A stretch of 64,000 nt of DNA from VRUE01 sp963747765 (lineage in GTDB: Bacteria > Actinomycetota > Thermoleophilia > Solirubrobacterales > 70-9). Below, piece after piece: positions 24,651-33,250 of the stretch. Position numbers and translations under genes: made by a program. The stretch covers positions 186,001 through 250,000 of the forward strand of contig CAVVGH010000009.1 in the NCBI GenBank assembly GCA_963747765.1. Direction: 5' to 3'. The notes beneath the pieces are model-generated. The model ran no database searches. It was given only the letters and a program-made list of their open reading frames with translations, and was not told the DNA's origin. The first letter of the stretch is position 1, and every line of letters begins with the position of its first letter.

Positions 24651-25019
24651 TCAGACGGCGGGTGCTGCGTCCTCTTTGACCTGGAAGGAGGAACCGCACC
24701 CGCAGGCCGCAACCACGTTGGGGTTGTTGACCTGGAAGCCAGCACCCTGCAGCCCTTCGACGTAGTCCACCTCGGAGCCGAGAACGAACTGCATGCTGAC
24801 CTTGTCGACCACCACCGCGACGCCATCCACCTCGAAGACGTGATCGTCCTCCGCCGGCTGGTCGAAGGCAAGCGCGTACTGAAAGCCCGAGCAGCCACCG
24901 CCGCGAACGGCGACGCGCAGCGCCTGGCCCTCCGCGTCGTCCTGGCCACCGAGCAGCTCGCCGATCTTCGCCGCCGCCTTGCTGGTGAGCGTTATCGCTG
25001 ATGTCTGGGAGTCGGTCAC
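24651..25019 (-). CDS. erpA: A-type Fe-S carrier (ErpA/IscA-like)
   Basis: A 122-residue HesB/IscA-family protein. The three cluster-binding cysteines are present: Cys43 in GGGCSGFQY, and Cys106 and Cys108 in AACGCGSSF. This carrier delivers Fe-S clusters to target enzymes. The start is the GTG at 25019 just before TDSQTSAITLT; an earlier in-frame start would overlap the divergent degV gene. It lies near bolA and the CGFS glutaredoxin, forming an Fe-S gene group. Confidence 0.92.
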   Translation of the reverse strand: MTDSQTSAITLTSKAAAKIGELLGGQDDAEGQALRVAVRGGGCSGFQYALAFDQPAEDDHVFEVDGVAVVVDKVSMQFVLGSEVDYVEGLQGAGFQVNNPNVVAACGCGSSFQVKEDAAPAV

Positions 25020-25059
25020 TTCACAAAGTGTAGCGAGAGGTCTGCGAGAATCCTGCTCC

Positions 25060-25935
25060 TTGAGCGCCAGCCCGCAAACCGCAGTCATCTGCGACACCAC
25101 CGCCTACCTGCCCACCGAGCTCACCACCGAGAGCGGACTGCACGTGGTTAGCCTCTACGTCTCGATCGACGGCGAGCAGCAACCGGAGTCCGAGGTCGGA
25201 GACTACGGGGAGTTCTTCGAGCGCCTGCGCGCCTCCGAAAGCGGCGCGACGACCTCGCAGCCCTCGGTGGGCGACTTCATATCCGTCTACGAACCGCTGC
25301 TGGAAGCCGGCCGTGAGGTGGTGTCGATTCACATCTCCTCCGGGATCTCGGGCACCTGCGAAGCGGCAAGCCAGGCCCGAGAGCGCCTCGTCGCCGAGGA
25401 CAAGGGGGGCGAGCGCATCCACATCTTCGACTCCCGCTCGGCCTGTGGCGGCACCGGGCTCTGCGCACTTGCCGCGGCCGCCGCGGCGGCCGGCGGCGGG
25501 GATGGAGAGACCGTTCTCGCCCGTGCTCAGCGGGCGCGCGAAGAGCTGAAAATGTGGTTCGCGGTCGACACGCTCGAGTACCTGCGGCGCGGCGGCAGAA
25601 TCGGCGGTGCGCGCGCCTGGATTGGATCGGCACTGAAGATCAAGCCGATCCTCACCCTGGAGGAGGAGGTCACTCCGATCGAGCGGGTCCGGACCCGGGC
25701 TCGCTCGCTGGAGCGGCTGCGCGAATACGCCCGGGAGCGGCACGCGTCGGGTGCGGACGCCTGGGTCGTCCAGCACATCCAGGATCACGAGACGGCCGCT
25801 GTCCTGGTTGACGACTGCCGCGAGATTTTCGGCTGCGAGCCGGTCTTCGTCTCGGAGATCGGGCCGGTGATCGGGGCTCATGTCGGCCCGGGCCTGATCG
25901 GCGTCGGCAGCGTCACCAAGGCCGTCCTGGACTGA
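25060..25935 (+). CDS. DegV-family fatty-acid-binding protein
   Basis: A 291-residue DegV-domain protein, the family that includes FakB fatty-acid carriers for the FakA kinase. Features: VICDTTAYLP near the start, the SGATTSQPS motif, SSGISGTCEAA, and LEYLRRGGRIGGARAWIGSALKIKPIL in the second half. The best start is TTG 25060, directly before the conserved beta-strand; upstream in-frame codons overlap the erpA start. No FakA-like gene is visible in this window, so the fatty-acid kinase link is only by family. Confidence 0.87.
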   Translation: MSASPQTAVICDTTAYLPTELTTESGLHVVSLYVSIDGEQQPESEVGDYGEFFERLRASESGATTSQPSVGDFISVYEPLLEAGREVVSIHISSGISGTCEAASQARERLVAEDKGGERIHIFDSRSACGGTGLCALAAAAAAAGGGDGETVLARAQRAREELKMWFAVDTLEYLRRGGRIGGARAWIGSALKIKPILTLEEEVTPIERVRTRARSLERLREYARERHASGADAWVVQHIQDHETAAVLVDDCREIFGCEPVFVSEIGPVIGAHVGPGLIGVGSVTKAVLD

Positions 25936-25949
25936 CCCGCCCAGGCGGG

Positions 25950-26198
25950 TCAGCGGCGGCGGAAGGCGAGCAGGCCGCCGACCGCAAAGCCGACGACGGC
26001 CGCGCCGATCACCAGCTCACGGCGGTGCTCGCGAATCTGGCGCTGCCAATCCGTCAGCTCTGCCACTCGCCCGCGGAGCGCTTCGACCGAGCGCCCGAGA
26101 TCCTGCCGCTGGAGATCGATATCGCGGCGGATCTCCGCCGCGGTGCGGCCGGGCGCACCCGCCGTGGAGGTGCGGATCGGCTCTGGATGCGCGCTCAT
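25950..26198 (-). CDS. DUF3618-type small membrane protein
   Basis: An 82-residue protein with a central helical stretch beginning RTAAEIRRDIDLQRQDLGRS, typical of DUF3618 proteins in actinobacteria, and one C-terminal membrane helix (LVIGAAVVGFAVGGLLAF). Its ATG overlaps the preceding gene's stop (ATGA). It is the last of three small membrane-protein genes commonly found together; the function is unknown. Confidence 0.8.
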   Translation of the reverse strand: MSAHPEPIRTSTAGAPGRTAAEIRRDIDLQRQDLGRSVEALRGRVAELTDWQRQIREHRRELVIGAAVVGFAVGGLLAFRRR

Positions 26199-26626
26199 CC
26201 GTCCGTGCCCTCGCCTTCCAGGACCGTCTTGGTCCGCTTCGCCTCCTCGATCGCGTGCTCGGGCACGGGTGGCGCTCCCGCCTTGACCGAGCGGTAGGCG
26301 AAGTTTCCGGCCACAGCGGCGATCAGCAGAAAGAGGGCGGCCTCGATGAAGAACCCGGGCCAAGTCCTGCCGTTGAAGACCTCCTCGTTGAGCAGCCAGG
26401 CAACCCCCTGCATGACGAGGATCAGCGCCAGGAAGGCAAAGGCGCCGGCCGCGACGCCCACCGCCGACCCGCGCAGGATCTTGCCGACCTTCTCGCTGAT
26501 CTCGGTCTTGGCCAGCTCGACCTCATCGCGGATCAGCGTCGACATCCGTTCGGAGACGTCGAAGACGAGCTCGGCGACCGACTTGTCGTTCGGCTCGTTC
26601 GGGGCGGGCGTGGTCGAGTCGGCCAT
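26195..26626 (-). CDS. Actinobacterial holin-X/DUF1469-type membrane protein
   Basis: A 143-residue protein with a helical N-terminal part (SVAELVFDVSERMSTLIRDEVELAKTEI), two membrane helices (residues about 55-77 and 88-112) and an acidic tail. The pattern fits the actinobacterial phage-holin/DUF1469 family. The name does not imply a phage role; these are chromosomal cell-envelope proteins of unknown function. It overlaps the DUF3618 gene and follows the 44-codon gene by 8 nt. Confidence 0.8.
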   Translation of the reverse strand: MADSTTPAPNEPNDKSVAELVFDVSERMSTLIRDEVELAKTEISEKVGKILRGSAVGVAAGAFAFLALILVMQGVAWLLNEEVFNGRTWPGFFIEAALFLLIAAVAGNFAYRSVKAGAPPVPEHAIEEAKRTKTVLEGEGTDG

Positions 26627-26634
26627 GGCTGGTG

Positions 26635-26769
26635 CTACTCCGGTGGCTCCTCGTCGAAGAGCCGGCGCCAGACCACGGCGGAGAGTCGCGCCGCGAAGAG
26701 GCTGGCGAGAGCGCTGCTGGCGGCCAGCAGTCCACTCCACACGAGTCGTTTGACGATGTCGTTCTCCAC
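26635..26769 (-). CDS. Very small membrane protein (DUF4235-like)
   Basis: A 44-residue gene that starts at GTG 26769 and reads VENDIVKRLVWSGLLAASSAL, then LASLFAARLSAVVWRRLFDEEPPE. An excellent ribosome site (GGGGAAGG, 8 nt spacing) and an 8-nt gap to the holin-X gene support it. One membrane helix is followed by a basic-acidic tail. This matches the start of DUF4235 proteins, which normally accompany holin-X and DUF3618 genes. Confidence 0.75.
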   Translation of the reverse strand: MENDIVKRLVWSGLLAASSALASLFAARLSAVVWRRLFDEEPPE

Positions 26770-26845
26770 TCTTAGACCTTCCCCTCGGGAGCACCGCAGT
26801 AAACCACCTCGGGGCCGCAGCCGCGGGAAGGCTCGCCCAGGCAGC

Positions 26846-27445
26846 TCAACGGGACTCCAGTCCGTCGCAGATCGTCGCCACGACGAGCGTCTTCGCCTCG
26901 TCGAAATCCGTGTCGGAGCCGGGGATCAACTCGAAGATCCAACCGGAGAGGAGCTGCTCGATCGCCCCGTAGAAGGACATCGAGGCAAAGCTGGCGTCGA
27001 TGTCGCGCCGAAAGATCCCCTCCTCCTGTCCCTGCGCGACGATCCTGGCAATCGAGTCGTACGCCCGGCGGATCTCCGGCAGGTGGGTGCGGCCGAAGGA
27101 GTTGGCGGCGCGAGTCACCTCGACGATGATCACCTTCATCAACTCCGGGTCGTGGCGGTAGGAATCGACGATGAATCCGGCGACGGCTTCCAGCTTCGCG
27201 CGTGGGGTCGCCTCGCTGCGATCGGCCTCCTCGATCGCGGCCAGCAGCAGCGACCAGCGCTCGCTGAACAGCTCGTTCAGCACCTCCTCCTTCGACTTGA
27301 AGTAGTGGTAGACGAGCCCGTAGGCGACGCCGGCCTCATCGGCGATGTCAGCGACCCGGGTTGCGTGAAATCCCTGGCGGGCGAAGACGCGGATCGCCGC
27401 ATCGAGGATCTGGCGGCGTTTGTCGATCGGGGGAGCTTTGGCCAT
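26846..27445 (-). CDS. TetR-family regulator (FadR-like)
   Basis: A 199-residue TetR/AcrR repressor. The N-terminal helix-turn-helix (ILDAAIRVFARQGFHATRVA...YGLVYHYFKSKEEVL) is followed by a ligand-binding domain that resembles acyl-CoA-responsive regulators of fatty-acid degradation. Its start overlaps the stop of the nitrilase gene by one base (TGATG). A palindrome upstream of that operon (28303-28320) is a likely operator, so self-regulation is expected. With so many acyl-CoA genes nearby, acyl-CoA sensing is plausible but inferred. Confidence 0.85.
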   Translation of the reverse strand: MAKAPPIDKRRQILDAAIRVFARQGFHATRVADIADEAGVAYGLVYHYFKSKEEVLNELFSERWSLLLAAIEEADRSEATPRAKLEAVAGFIVDSYRHDPELMKVIIVEVTRAANSFGRTHLPEIRRAYDSIARIVAQGQEEGIFRRDIDASFASMSFYGAIEQLLSGWIFELIPGSDTDFDEAKTLVVATICDGLESR

Positions 27446-28272
27446 CAGGTTCCCGCCACCTGGGGCTGGGGCCATTGGTAGGCCGCGGGGCGCCGGTTGG
27501 CCAGCGAGGGGAGCTCTTCGCGGATGCGGTCCTGGCCGGCGAGGTCGAGGTCGGCGGAGATGAAGCACTCCTCGTCCGGCGCGGTGGCGAGAACGACCCC
27601 CCACGGGTCGACGATTGCCGAGCGCCCCTGGGAGCGGTAGTGCGGCGGCGCCTCGCCAACCTGGTTGGGAGCCAGGACGAACACCTGGTTCTCGATCGCG
27701 CGCGCCCGCAGCAATACCTCCCAGTGGTCGCGGCCGGTGGCCAGGGTGAAGGCCGACGGCACCGCGATCAAGCGTGCGCCTCGCACCGCGAGGATCCGGT
27801 AGAGCTCCGGGAAGCGCAGGTCGTAGCAGACGGTGAGCCCGGCGGTCAGCTCGCCCACCGGCGCCGTGACGATCTCGGCCCCCGCCTGCTCGTGATCGGA
27901 CTCGCGGTAGGAGACGCCGCCGGCCTCGACGTCGAAGAGGTGGATCTTGCGGTAGACGGCGATGTCCTCACCGTCGGGACCGATCAGCACCGAGGTGTTG
28001 AATGCCTTCTCGGGGCCGAGCTCGGCGATGCTCCCGGCCAGCAGGTGTATGCCGAGCTCCCGGGCCCAGCCCCGCGCGGCGCTCAGGCTCGGTCCGCCGA
28101 GCGGCTCCGCCCCGGCCGCCATCTCCTCACCGGCGGCCAGCAGGTTCCACTTCTCCGGCAGCGCGACCAGTTCGGCGCCGTCGGCCGCCGCGTCGCGCAC
28201 CAGCCGCGCCGCCGCGCTGACGTTTCGCGCCTTGTCGCTTGTCGAGTTGAGCTGTACTGCCGCTGCGCGCAT
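27445..28272 (-). CDS. Carbon-nitrogen hydrolase (Nit-type amidase)
   Basis: A 275-residue nitrilase-superfamily amidase. The catalytic triad is visible: Glu40 (LPEKWN), Lys109 (YRKIHLFD) and Cys149 (VCYDLRFPE). The YRKIHLFD and CYDLRFPE strings are typical of Nit1/Nit2, which hydrolyse deaminated glutathione or alpha-keto acid amides. A metabolite-repair role is likely. It is the first gene of a two-gene operon with the TetR regulator. Confidence 0.88.
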   Translation of the reverse strand: MRAAAVQLNSTSDKARNVSAAARLVRDAAADGAELVALPEKWNLLAAGEEMAAGAEPLGGPSLSAARGWARELGIHLLAGSIAELGPEKAFNTSVLIGPDGEDIAVYRKIHLFDVEAGGVSYRESDHEQAGAEIVTAPVGELTAGLTVCYDLRFPELYRILAVRGARLIAVPSAFTLATGRDHWEVLLRARAIENQVFVLAPNQVGEAPPHYRSQGRSAIVDPWGVVLATAPDEECFISADLDLAGQDRIREELPSLANRRPAAYQWPQPQVAGT

Positions 28273-28302
28273 GGGAACCTCGCTCGTGGTCAGTCATTGG
28301 CA

Positions 28303-28320
28303 ATTGACTGACCAGTCAAT
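28303..28320. promoter_or_regulatory. Palindrome upstream of the nitrilase-TetR operon
   Basis: ATTGACTGACCAGTCAAT is palindromic apart from its centre, and lies about 31 bp before the nitrilase start. The shape (TTGACTG-n2-CAGTCAA) is typical of TetR-family operators of the fatty-acid type. An upstream CATTGGCAATTGACTG adds a half-site. The regulator is most likely the co-transcribed TetR. Confidence 0.65.
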
Positions 28321-28361
28321 CGGCTGCGGTCAGTATAGGTGTCGGCAGGGCGTTTCCCGGC

Positions 28362-29219
28362 CTACAGGCGCATGACGCGAGCGACGATGCGGTCGAACAC
28401 CCAGGTTGGAAGCACGATCTTGGCGCGGGCCTGAACCTTGGCGTCGAAGCCGACCAGATAGCGACTGCGCGGACGGCGGGCACAGAGCGCATGCTCGATT
28501 GCCGCCGCGACCTTGTCGGGAGGGATACCGCGCCCGGCAAGGTTCCTGACCACCGCCCGGTAGCTGGCGATCGCCTCGCCGTAGAGCTCTTCCCGGGCGG
28601 GGGCGCGCTCCTGCATGGCGTCCGCCTCCCGTTCGCCACGTTCCCAGATCGGCGTGTCGATCACGCCCGGCTCGACGACGGAGACCTTGATCCTCCACGG
28701 CCTCAGTTCCTGGCGAAAGACATCCCCCACCGCCTCCACCCCCCACTTCGCGGCGTGGTAGGCGCCGGTCAGCGGAAAGGCGATGCGGCCGCCGATCGAG
28801 CTGACGAAGACGATGCGACCGCGCGCCGGGCGGATCAGCGGCAGCATCGCCTGCGTGACGGCCACCTGGCCGGTCAGGTTGACCTCTACCTGGCGGCGGA
28901 AGTCCTCGACCGGGATCGTCTCCAGCGGGCTCGGGATCGCCACGCCGGCGTTGTTGACGAGGCCGTTGAGCCCGGCTTCCCCCACCGCCCGGCCGATCTG
29001 CTCGGCGGCCGCGGCGATCTGTCCGGCCTCGGTGACGTCCAGCATCAGCGGCGCCAGTCGCGCCGAGCCTGCCTCGCGCAGCGCCGTCGCGTCCTCCTCG
29101 CGCCGCACCCCGGCGAACACCTGCCATCCCGCGGCGTCCATCCGCAACGCGGTCGCCCTGCCGATCCCGGTCGACGCGCCAGTGATCAAAACCGATCTCA
29201 AGAGTGGCCAGGCTAACAT
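28362..29219 (-). CDS. Short-chain dehydrogenase/reductase
   Basis: A 285-residue classical SDR. The cofactor motif TGASTGIG is at residues 13-20, NNAG near residue 85, Ser in VFVSSIGG, and the YHAAK catalytic pair follows. C-terminal residues (KIVLPTWVFDRIVARVMRL) suggest membrane or lipid association, as in retinol or sterol SDRs. ATG 29219 lies only 7 nt from the divergent gene's start, so the transcript may be leaderless or start at TTG 29201. The substrate is unknown. Confidence 0.83.
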   Translation of the reverse strand: MLAWPLLRSVLITGASTGIGRATALRMDAAGWQVFAGVRREEDATALREAGSARLAPLMLDVTEAGQIAAAAEQIGRAVGEAGLNGLVNNAGVAIPSPLETIPVEDFRRQVEVNLTGQVAVTQAMLPLIRPARGRIVFVSSIGGRIAFPLTGAYHAAKWGVEAVGDVFRQELRPWRIKVSVVEPGVIDTPIWERGEREADAMQERAPAREELYGEAIASYRAVVRNLAGRGIPPDKVAAAIEHALCARRPRSRYLVGFDAKVQARAKIVLPTWVFDRIVARVMRL

Positions 29220-29226
29220 CGCCCGG

Positions 29227-30207
29227 ATGGCTGGCGCCGCGTTCGTGACGGGTGGATCGGGCTTCATCGGCGGCAGGCTGGTCGGGCGCCTCGTTCGCGA
29301 GGGCCGTCCGGTCCGGGCGCTGGCTCGCTCCGACGCCTCCGCGGCTGCGGTCGAGAGGCTCGGTGCGGAGGCCGTCCGCGGCGACCTCGCCGATTGCGAG
29401 TCGCTCGCGGCCGCCGCCGCCGGCACCGACGTCGCCTTCCATCTCGCCGCCCGGCTTGGCGAGTGGGGGGCCTGGGAGGACTTCGAGCGCGGCAACGTCG
29501 TCGGGACCCGCAACGTCCTCGCGGCCTGCGCCGCGGTCGGCGTCCATCGCTTCGTCCACTGCGGCACGGAGGCGGCGCTGATGGCCGGCGACCCGCTGGT
29601 CGGCGTAAACGAGACGGCGCCTCTGCGCCCCGATTCGAAGGCGCCCTACCCGGCGACCAAGGCAAGGGCCGAGGAAGCCGTTCGTGTCGCGAGCCGGGAC
29701 GGGTTCGAGACCGTGGTGGTGCGGCCCCGCTTTGTCTGGGGCAGGGGCGACACGACGCTGCTGCCGGAGATGATCGCCACCGTCCAGGCCGGCAAATGGG
29801 CCTGGGTCGGAGGCGGCCGCACTCTCACCGACACGACTCACGTCGACAACGTCGTCGAGGGCCTGCTCTTGGCGGCCGAGCGGGGCCGCCCGGGCGAGGC
29901 CTACTTCGTCACCGACGGCAAGCCGGTCGTCTTCCGGGACTTCGTCACCGCCATGCTGAGGACGCAGGGCGCCGAGCCTCCCGACCGCAGCCTGCCGGCC
30001 TGGACGGCCGCCCCGCTGGCGCGGGTCGCCGAGGCCGCCTGGAAGGTCCTGCCGCTGCGTGGCGCACCGCCGATGACCGCCTTTCGCTCCTGGCTGTTGA
30101 CCCAGGAGTGCACGATCGACATCTCCAAGGCCCGCCAGGAGCTCGGCTACGCGCCGCTCGTCTCCCACGAACAGGGCCTGGCCGGCCTGCGCGCCTCACC
30201 GCCCTGA
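29227..30207 (+). CDS. NAD-dependent epimerase/dehydratase-like protein
   Basis: A 326-residue extended SDR with GGSGFIGG near the N-terminus, HLAARLGEWG, and the catalytic Tyr-Lys in YPATKARAEEAV. The C-terminal region (ARVAEAAWKVL and RSWLLTQECTIDISKARQELGY) resembles 3-beta-hydroxysteroid dehydrogenase-like enzymes. The reaction is unknown; it could act on a sterol, hopanoid or sugar. It is divergent from the SDR just upstream. Its 3' end is overlaid by a four-copy 27-bp tandem repeat that contains the stop codon. Confidence 0.83.
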   Translation: MAGAAFVTGGSGFIGGRLVGRLVREGRPVRALARSDASAAAVERLGAEAVRGDLADCESLAAAAAGTDVAFHLAARLGEWGAWEDFERGNVVGTRNVLAACAAVGVHRFVHCGTEAALMAGDPLVGVNETAPLRPDSKAPYPATKARAEEAVRVASRDGFETVVVRPRFVWGRGDTTLLPEMIATVQAGKWAWVGGGRTLTDTTHVDNVVEGLLLAAERGRPGEAYFVTDGKPVVFRDFVTAMLRTQGAEPPDRSLPAWTAAPLARVAEAAWKVLPLRGAPPMTAFRSWLLTQECTIDISKARQELGYAPLVSHEQGLAGLRASPP

Positions 30208-30295
30208 TCTCAACTGCGCGCCTCACCGCCCTGATCTCAACTGCGCGCCTCACCGCGCTGACCTCAACTGCGCGCCTCACCGCGCTGACCTCAAC
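30188..30295. repeat. 27-bp tandem repeat over a gene end (4 copies)
   Basis: Copies start at 30188, 30215, 30242 and 30269 (unit TGCGCGCCTCACCGCCCTGA plus TCTCAAC, with small changes). The TGA stop of the epimerase gene lies in the first copy. Copies 3 and 4 carry C-to-G and T-to-C changes. The period is 9 codons. Confidence 0.9.
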
Positions 30296-30327
30296 CTTCT
30301 CCGCGCTCTGCGCGGACCGAGGCGAAG

Positions 30328-31035
30328 TCAGCGGCGCGACTGGGCGCGGCCGGAGCGATGGCGCTCCAGCTCGGCGATCAGCAGCTTGGTGTGCAGGGCG
30401 GCGATCAGGTCCTGAAGCGGCTGGGCGCCCGCCTCGATCATCTCCATCACGCGCTCGGGCGGCACCTCCTCCGCGAGGCGGTCCATCACCATGCCGACCT
30501 CCTCCTTCACCAGCGCCTGCAGAGCGGTCTTGTAGCGCAGCGTGTCGTAGACGGTGAAGCCGATCTCCTCGTCGTAGCCGCCGGCCCGGAAGCGGCTGAT
30601 CGCCTCGATGATCTTCACGTCGGTGGGCGAATAGCCGCGGCTGTTGGGGCTGAGCAGCTCGAGCTTCTCCAGCCGATCGAGCACCTCCTTCGGCACCCCA
30701 TAGCTCTCGCGGACCTCGGCGGCGCTGGTGCGCGTGCGCTCACCGGCCAGGGCGCGGTCGAAGATGCGGTCCTCCAGCTCGACCAGCGCACGGGCGCGCT
30801 CGGGGCCCTCCTCGAGCACGGCCCTGATCGCCTTCAGCGGCATGAAACGCTCCTCCTGGAGCTGCTTGATCAGCTTGATGCGATCGACAAACTCCGGCGG
30901 GTAGTAGGCCATGTTGCGGCTGGTCCTGACCGGCTCTGGCAGAAGACCCTCGCGCAGGTAGTGCTTGATGGTTGGGGCCGGCACGCCCGATGCCTCGGCC
31001 AGCTCCCCCATCCGCATGAGCGACTTGGTCTTCAA
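30328..31035 (-). CDS. MerR-family transcriptional regulator
   Basis: A 235-residue MerR-type regulator. The winged helix covers residues 8-75 (RMGELAEASGVPAPTIKHYL, REGLLPEP). It is followed by a long helical C-terminal region lacking a metal-binding Cys pattern. The start used is TTG 31035; the in-frame ATG 31017 is an alternative. It follows the CoA transferase by 25 nt on the same strand, so it probably regulates this acyl-CoA operon. Confidence 0.83.
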   Translation of the reverse strand: MKTKSLMRMGELAEASGVPAPTIKHYLREGLLPEPVRTSRNMAYYPPEFVDRIKLIKQLQEERFMPLKAIRAVLEEGPERARALVELEDRIFDRALAGERTRTSAAEVRESYGVPKEVLDRLEKLELLSPNSRGYSPTDVKIIEAISRFRAGGYDEEIGFTVYDTLRYKTALQALVKEEVGMVMDRLAEEVPPERVMEMIEAGAQPLQDLIAALHTKLLIAELERHRSGRAQSRR

Positions 31036-31060
31036 AACACCACCGGGACACGAGCGGCGC

Positions 31061-32296
31061 TCATGCGCGGAAGGTGGTGGCCGAATCCGCGCTCGGGCCC
31101 GCCGCCGCGCCGGACTCCTTCATCGCGGCGATCTCATCGGCCGAGTAGCCGGCCTCGCTCAGCACCTCGTCGGTGTGCTCTCCAAAGGCCGGCGCGGGCC
31201 GGGTCGGGTCGCCCGGCGTGCGGCTCATCTTCACCGGGACGCCAAGCTGGCGCACCGTTCCGAGCTCGGGCTGCTCCACCTCGACGACCATCCGCCGTGC
31301 CCTGGCCAGCTCCGAGTCGAGTGCCTCATCGACGTCGAGGACCGGCTCGATGCAGCAATCGTGCTCGTCGTTGAAGGCCTTCCACTCGTCGCGGCTGCGG
31401 GCTCGGAAGACCGCCACGAGCTCACGCCAGGCCTCCGATCCGGGTGCCTCGAACTGCTTCTCGATCAGGTCGGGCCGACCCACCCCATTGCAGAAGGCAG
31501 CCCAAAACTTCGGCTCCAGGGCGCCGCAGGTCACCCACCCGTCGGCGGCCTCGTACGGCAGGTAGCAGAGCAGCCCACCCGCGAGCTGCTGCTCGCCGCG
31601 GCGCGGCACCTCCCCGTCGCAGAAGTAGCGGCCGGCGACCAGCGCCAGCCAGGAGAGCGCGCCGTCGGCCATCGAGATGTCGACCACCTGCCCTTCGCCC
31701 GATCGCCGCCGCTCGTGCAGTGCCGCCATCACGCCGAAGGCCGCCATCAGGGCGCCGCCGCCGATGTCGGCGATCTGGCCAGCCGATTGGACCGGCGGAC
31801 CGTCCTTGGCTCCGGTCAGCCCAAGCAGCCCGACCAGGCCCAGGTAGTTCATGTCGTGGCCGGCGCGCTGCGCGTAGGGGCCGTCCTGGCCGTAGCCGGT
31901 GATCGCGCAGAAGACGATCGCCGGGTTCGCCTCGATCATCCGCTCGTAGCCGACGCCCAGCCGGTCGAGCACGCCGGGGCGAAAGCCGTCGAGGACGACG
32001 TCGTAGGACTTGACGAGCCGCAGCAGGGCCTCACGCCCCTGCTCTGACTTGAGGTCAAGCCGGATCGAGCGCTTGCCGCGGTTGAGCGCCAAGTACAGCG
32101 CCGAGCGGGTGCCCAGATCCTGCTGCTCGTCCGTGCCGTAGTAGGGCGGGGCCCAGCGTATGTAGTCGCCCATCCCGGTGTCCTCGACCTTCAGCACCTC
32201 GGCGCCCAGGTCGGCGAGCAGCAGCGAGCAGAGGCCCCCGGGCAGCAGTCGGGTCAGATCGAGAACCCTGACGTCGGCAAGCGGCAGACCGGTCAT
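31061..32296 (-). CDS. CaiB/BaiF-type CoA transferase (alpha-methylacyl-CoA racemase-like)
   Basis: A 411-residue class III CoA transferase-family protein. AGHDMNYLGLVG with His147, and QIADIGGG with Asp177 thirty residues later, match the catalytic pair of alpha-methylacyl-CoA racemases. ADLGAEVLKVE and NRGKRSIRLDLK are family-typical. Racemases epimerise 2-methylacyl-CoA, needed to degrade branched fatty acids or sterol side chains. It lies 19 nt after the BKACE gene in an apparent operon. Confidence 0.85.
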   Translation of the reverse strand: MTGLPLADVRVLDLTRLLPGGLCSLLLADLGAEVLKVEDTGMGDYIRWAPPYYGTDEQQDLGTRSALYLALNRGKRSIRLDLKSEQGREALLRLVKSYDVVLDGFRPGVLDRLGVGYERMIEANPAIVFCAITGYGQDGPYAQRAGHDMNYLGLVGLLGLTGAKDGPPVQSAGQIADIGGGALMAAFGVMAALHERRRSGEGQVVDISMADGALSWLALVAGRYFCDGEVPRRGEQQLAGGLLCYLPYEAADGWVTCGALEPKFWAAFCNGVGRPDLIEKQFEAPGSEAWRELVAVFRARSRDEWKAFNDEHDCCIEPVLDVDEALDSELARARRMVVEVEQPELGTVRQLGVPVKMSRTPGDPTRPAPAFGEHTDEVLSEAGYSADEIAAMKESGAAAGPSADSATTFRA

Positions 32297-32315
32297 CGTG
32301 GCTGTCCGGCGACCG

Positions 32316-33203
32316 TCAGGCCCCGGCCCTCTTCGGAACCCCCAGCAGGTCGCGAGCCTCCTCGACGCTGGCCGCGCGGCGGCCGACGTCCTCGGCCATC
32401 TGCCTCGCCTTGGCGATCAGCTCGCCGTTGGATTGGGCCATCTCGCCGTTCGGCAGATAGAGGTTGTCCTCGACGCCGGCGCGCACGTTGCCGCCCAGCA
32501 CCAGTGCCGCCCCGAGCAGCTTCCACTGGTCGCGCGAGATCCCGATCACCTGCCACTGGTTCTCTCCCCCCGCTCCGCTGGGGATCTGCTCCGACATGAA
32601 GGCCACGTTGCGGGCGGTTGGGCGGATGCCGCCGTTCACCCCCATCACCAGGGAGATCTGCAGCGGCGGCTCCAGCAGACCCATGTCGATCAGCGGGTCG
32701 AGGTTGGCGACGTGGCCGGCGTCGAAGCACTCGTGCTCGGGCTTCACCCCCAGCTCCTTCATCGCCGTCAGGAACTCGATGATCGTGTCGAAGCTGTTCT
32801 CGAAGACCGTTTTGAAGACAAAGTCCTTGCGTCGCTTGGAGTACTTGGCGTAGTTCATCGAGCTCATGTTGAGCGCCGCGACGTCGGGGCGGCACTCGCG
32901 GAGATACTCGATCCGCCTCTCGATCGGGATGCCGATCGCCCCGGTCGAGTAGTTGATGACCACGTCGCCGACCTCGGTCAGGATCGCCTCGGTTATCGCC
33001 TTGAAGTCCTCGACCTCATACGACGGCGTGCCGTCCGGTTTGCGGGCGTGGATATGGATCTGTGAGGCCCCCTCGTCGACCGCCCGCCGCGCCTCGGCCG
33101 CGTACTCCTGCGGCGTGTAGGGGATCGCCGGGCACTGGTCGCGGTTGGCGATCACCCCGCTGATCGAGCAGCTGATGACGACGGGATCGGCGAACGAACT
33201 CAT
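32316..33203 (-). CDS. Beta-keto acid cleavage enzyme (BKACE, DUF849)
   Basis: A 295-residue protein of the BKACE family, TIM-barrel Zn enzymes that react a beta-keto acid with acetyl-CoA. The HIHARKPDG motif (metal His) and GGNVRAGVEDN near the C-terminus are typical, together with INYSTGA. The substrate is not assignable by eye; the first-studied member cleaves 3-keto-5-aminohexanoate in lysine degradation. Located between the carboxylase beta subunit and the CoA transferase. Confidence 0.88.
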   Translation of the reverse strand: MSSFADPVVISCSISGVIANRDQCPAIPYTPQEYAAEARRAVDEGASQIHIHARKPDGTPSYEVEDFKAITEAILTEVGDVVINYSTGAIGIPIERRIEYLRECRPDVAALNMSSMNYAKYSKRRKDFVFKTVFENSFDTIIEFLTAMKELGVKPEHECFDAGHVANLDPLIDMGLLEPPLQISLVMGVNGGIRPTARNVAFMSEQIPSGAGGENQWQVIGISRDQWKLLGAALVLGGNVRAGVEDNLYLPNGEMAQSNGELIAKARQMAEDVGRRAASVEEARDLLGVPKRAGA

Positions 33204-33250
33204 GGCTTGCCCCCGGTTGGCGCGTCAGTCGCACACCCCCCGGCTGAGGG

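Noticed and set aside
26195..26626. Prophage holin
   Set aside because: Neighbours are DUF3618 and DUF4235-like genes, the usual chromosomal trio of actinobacteria; no other phage genes are near.
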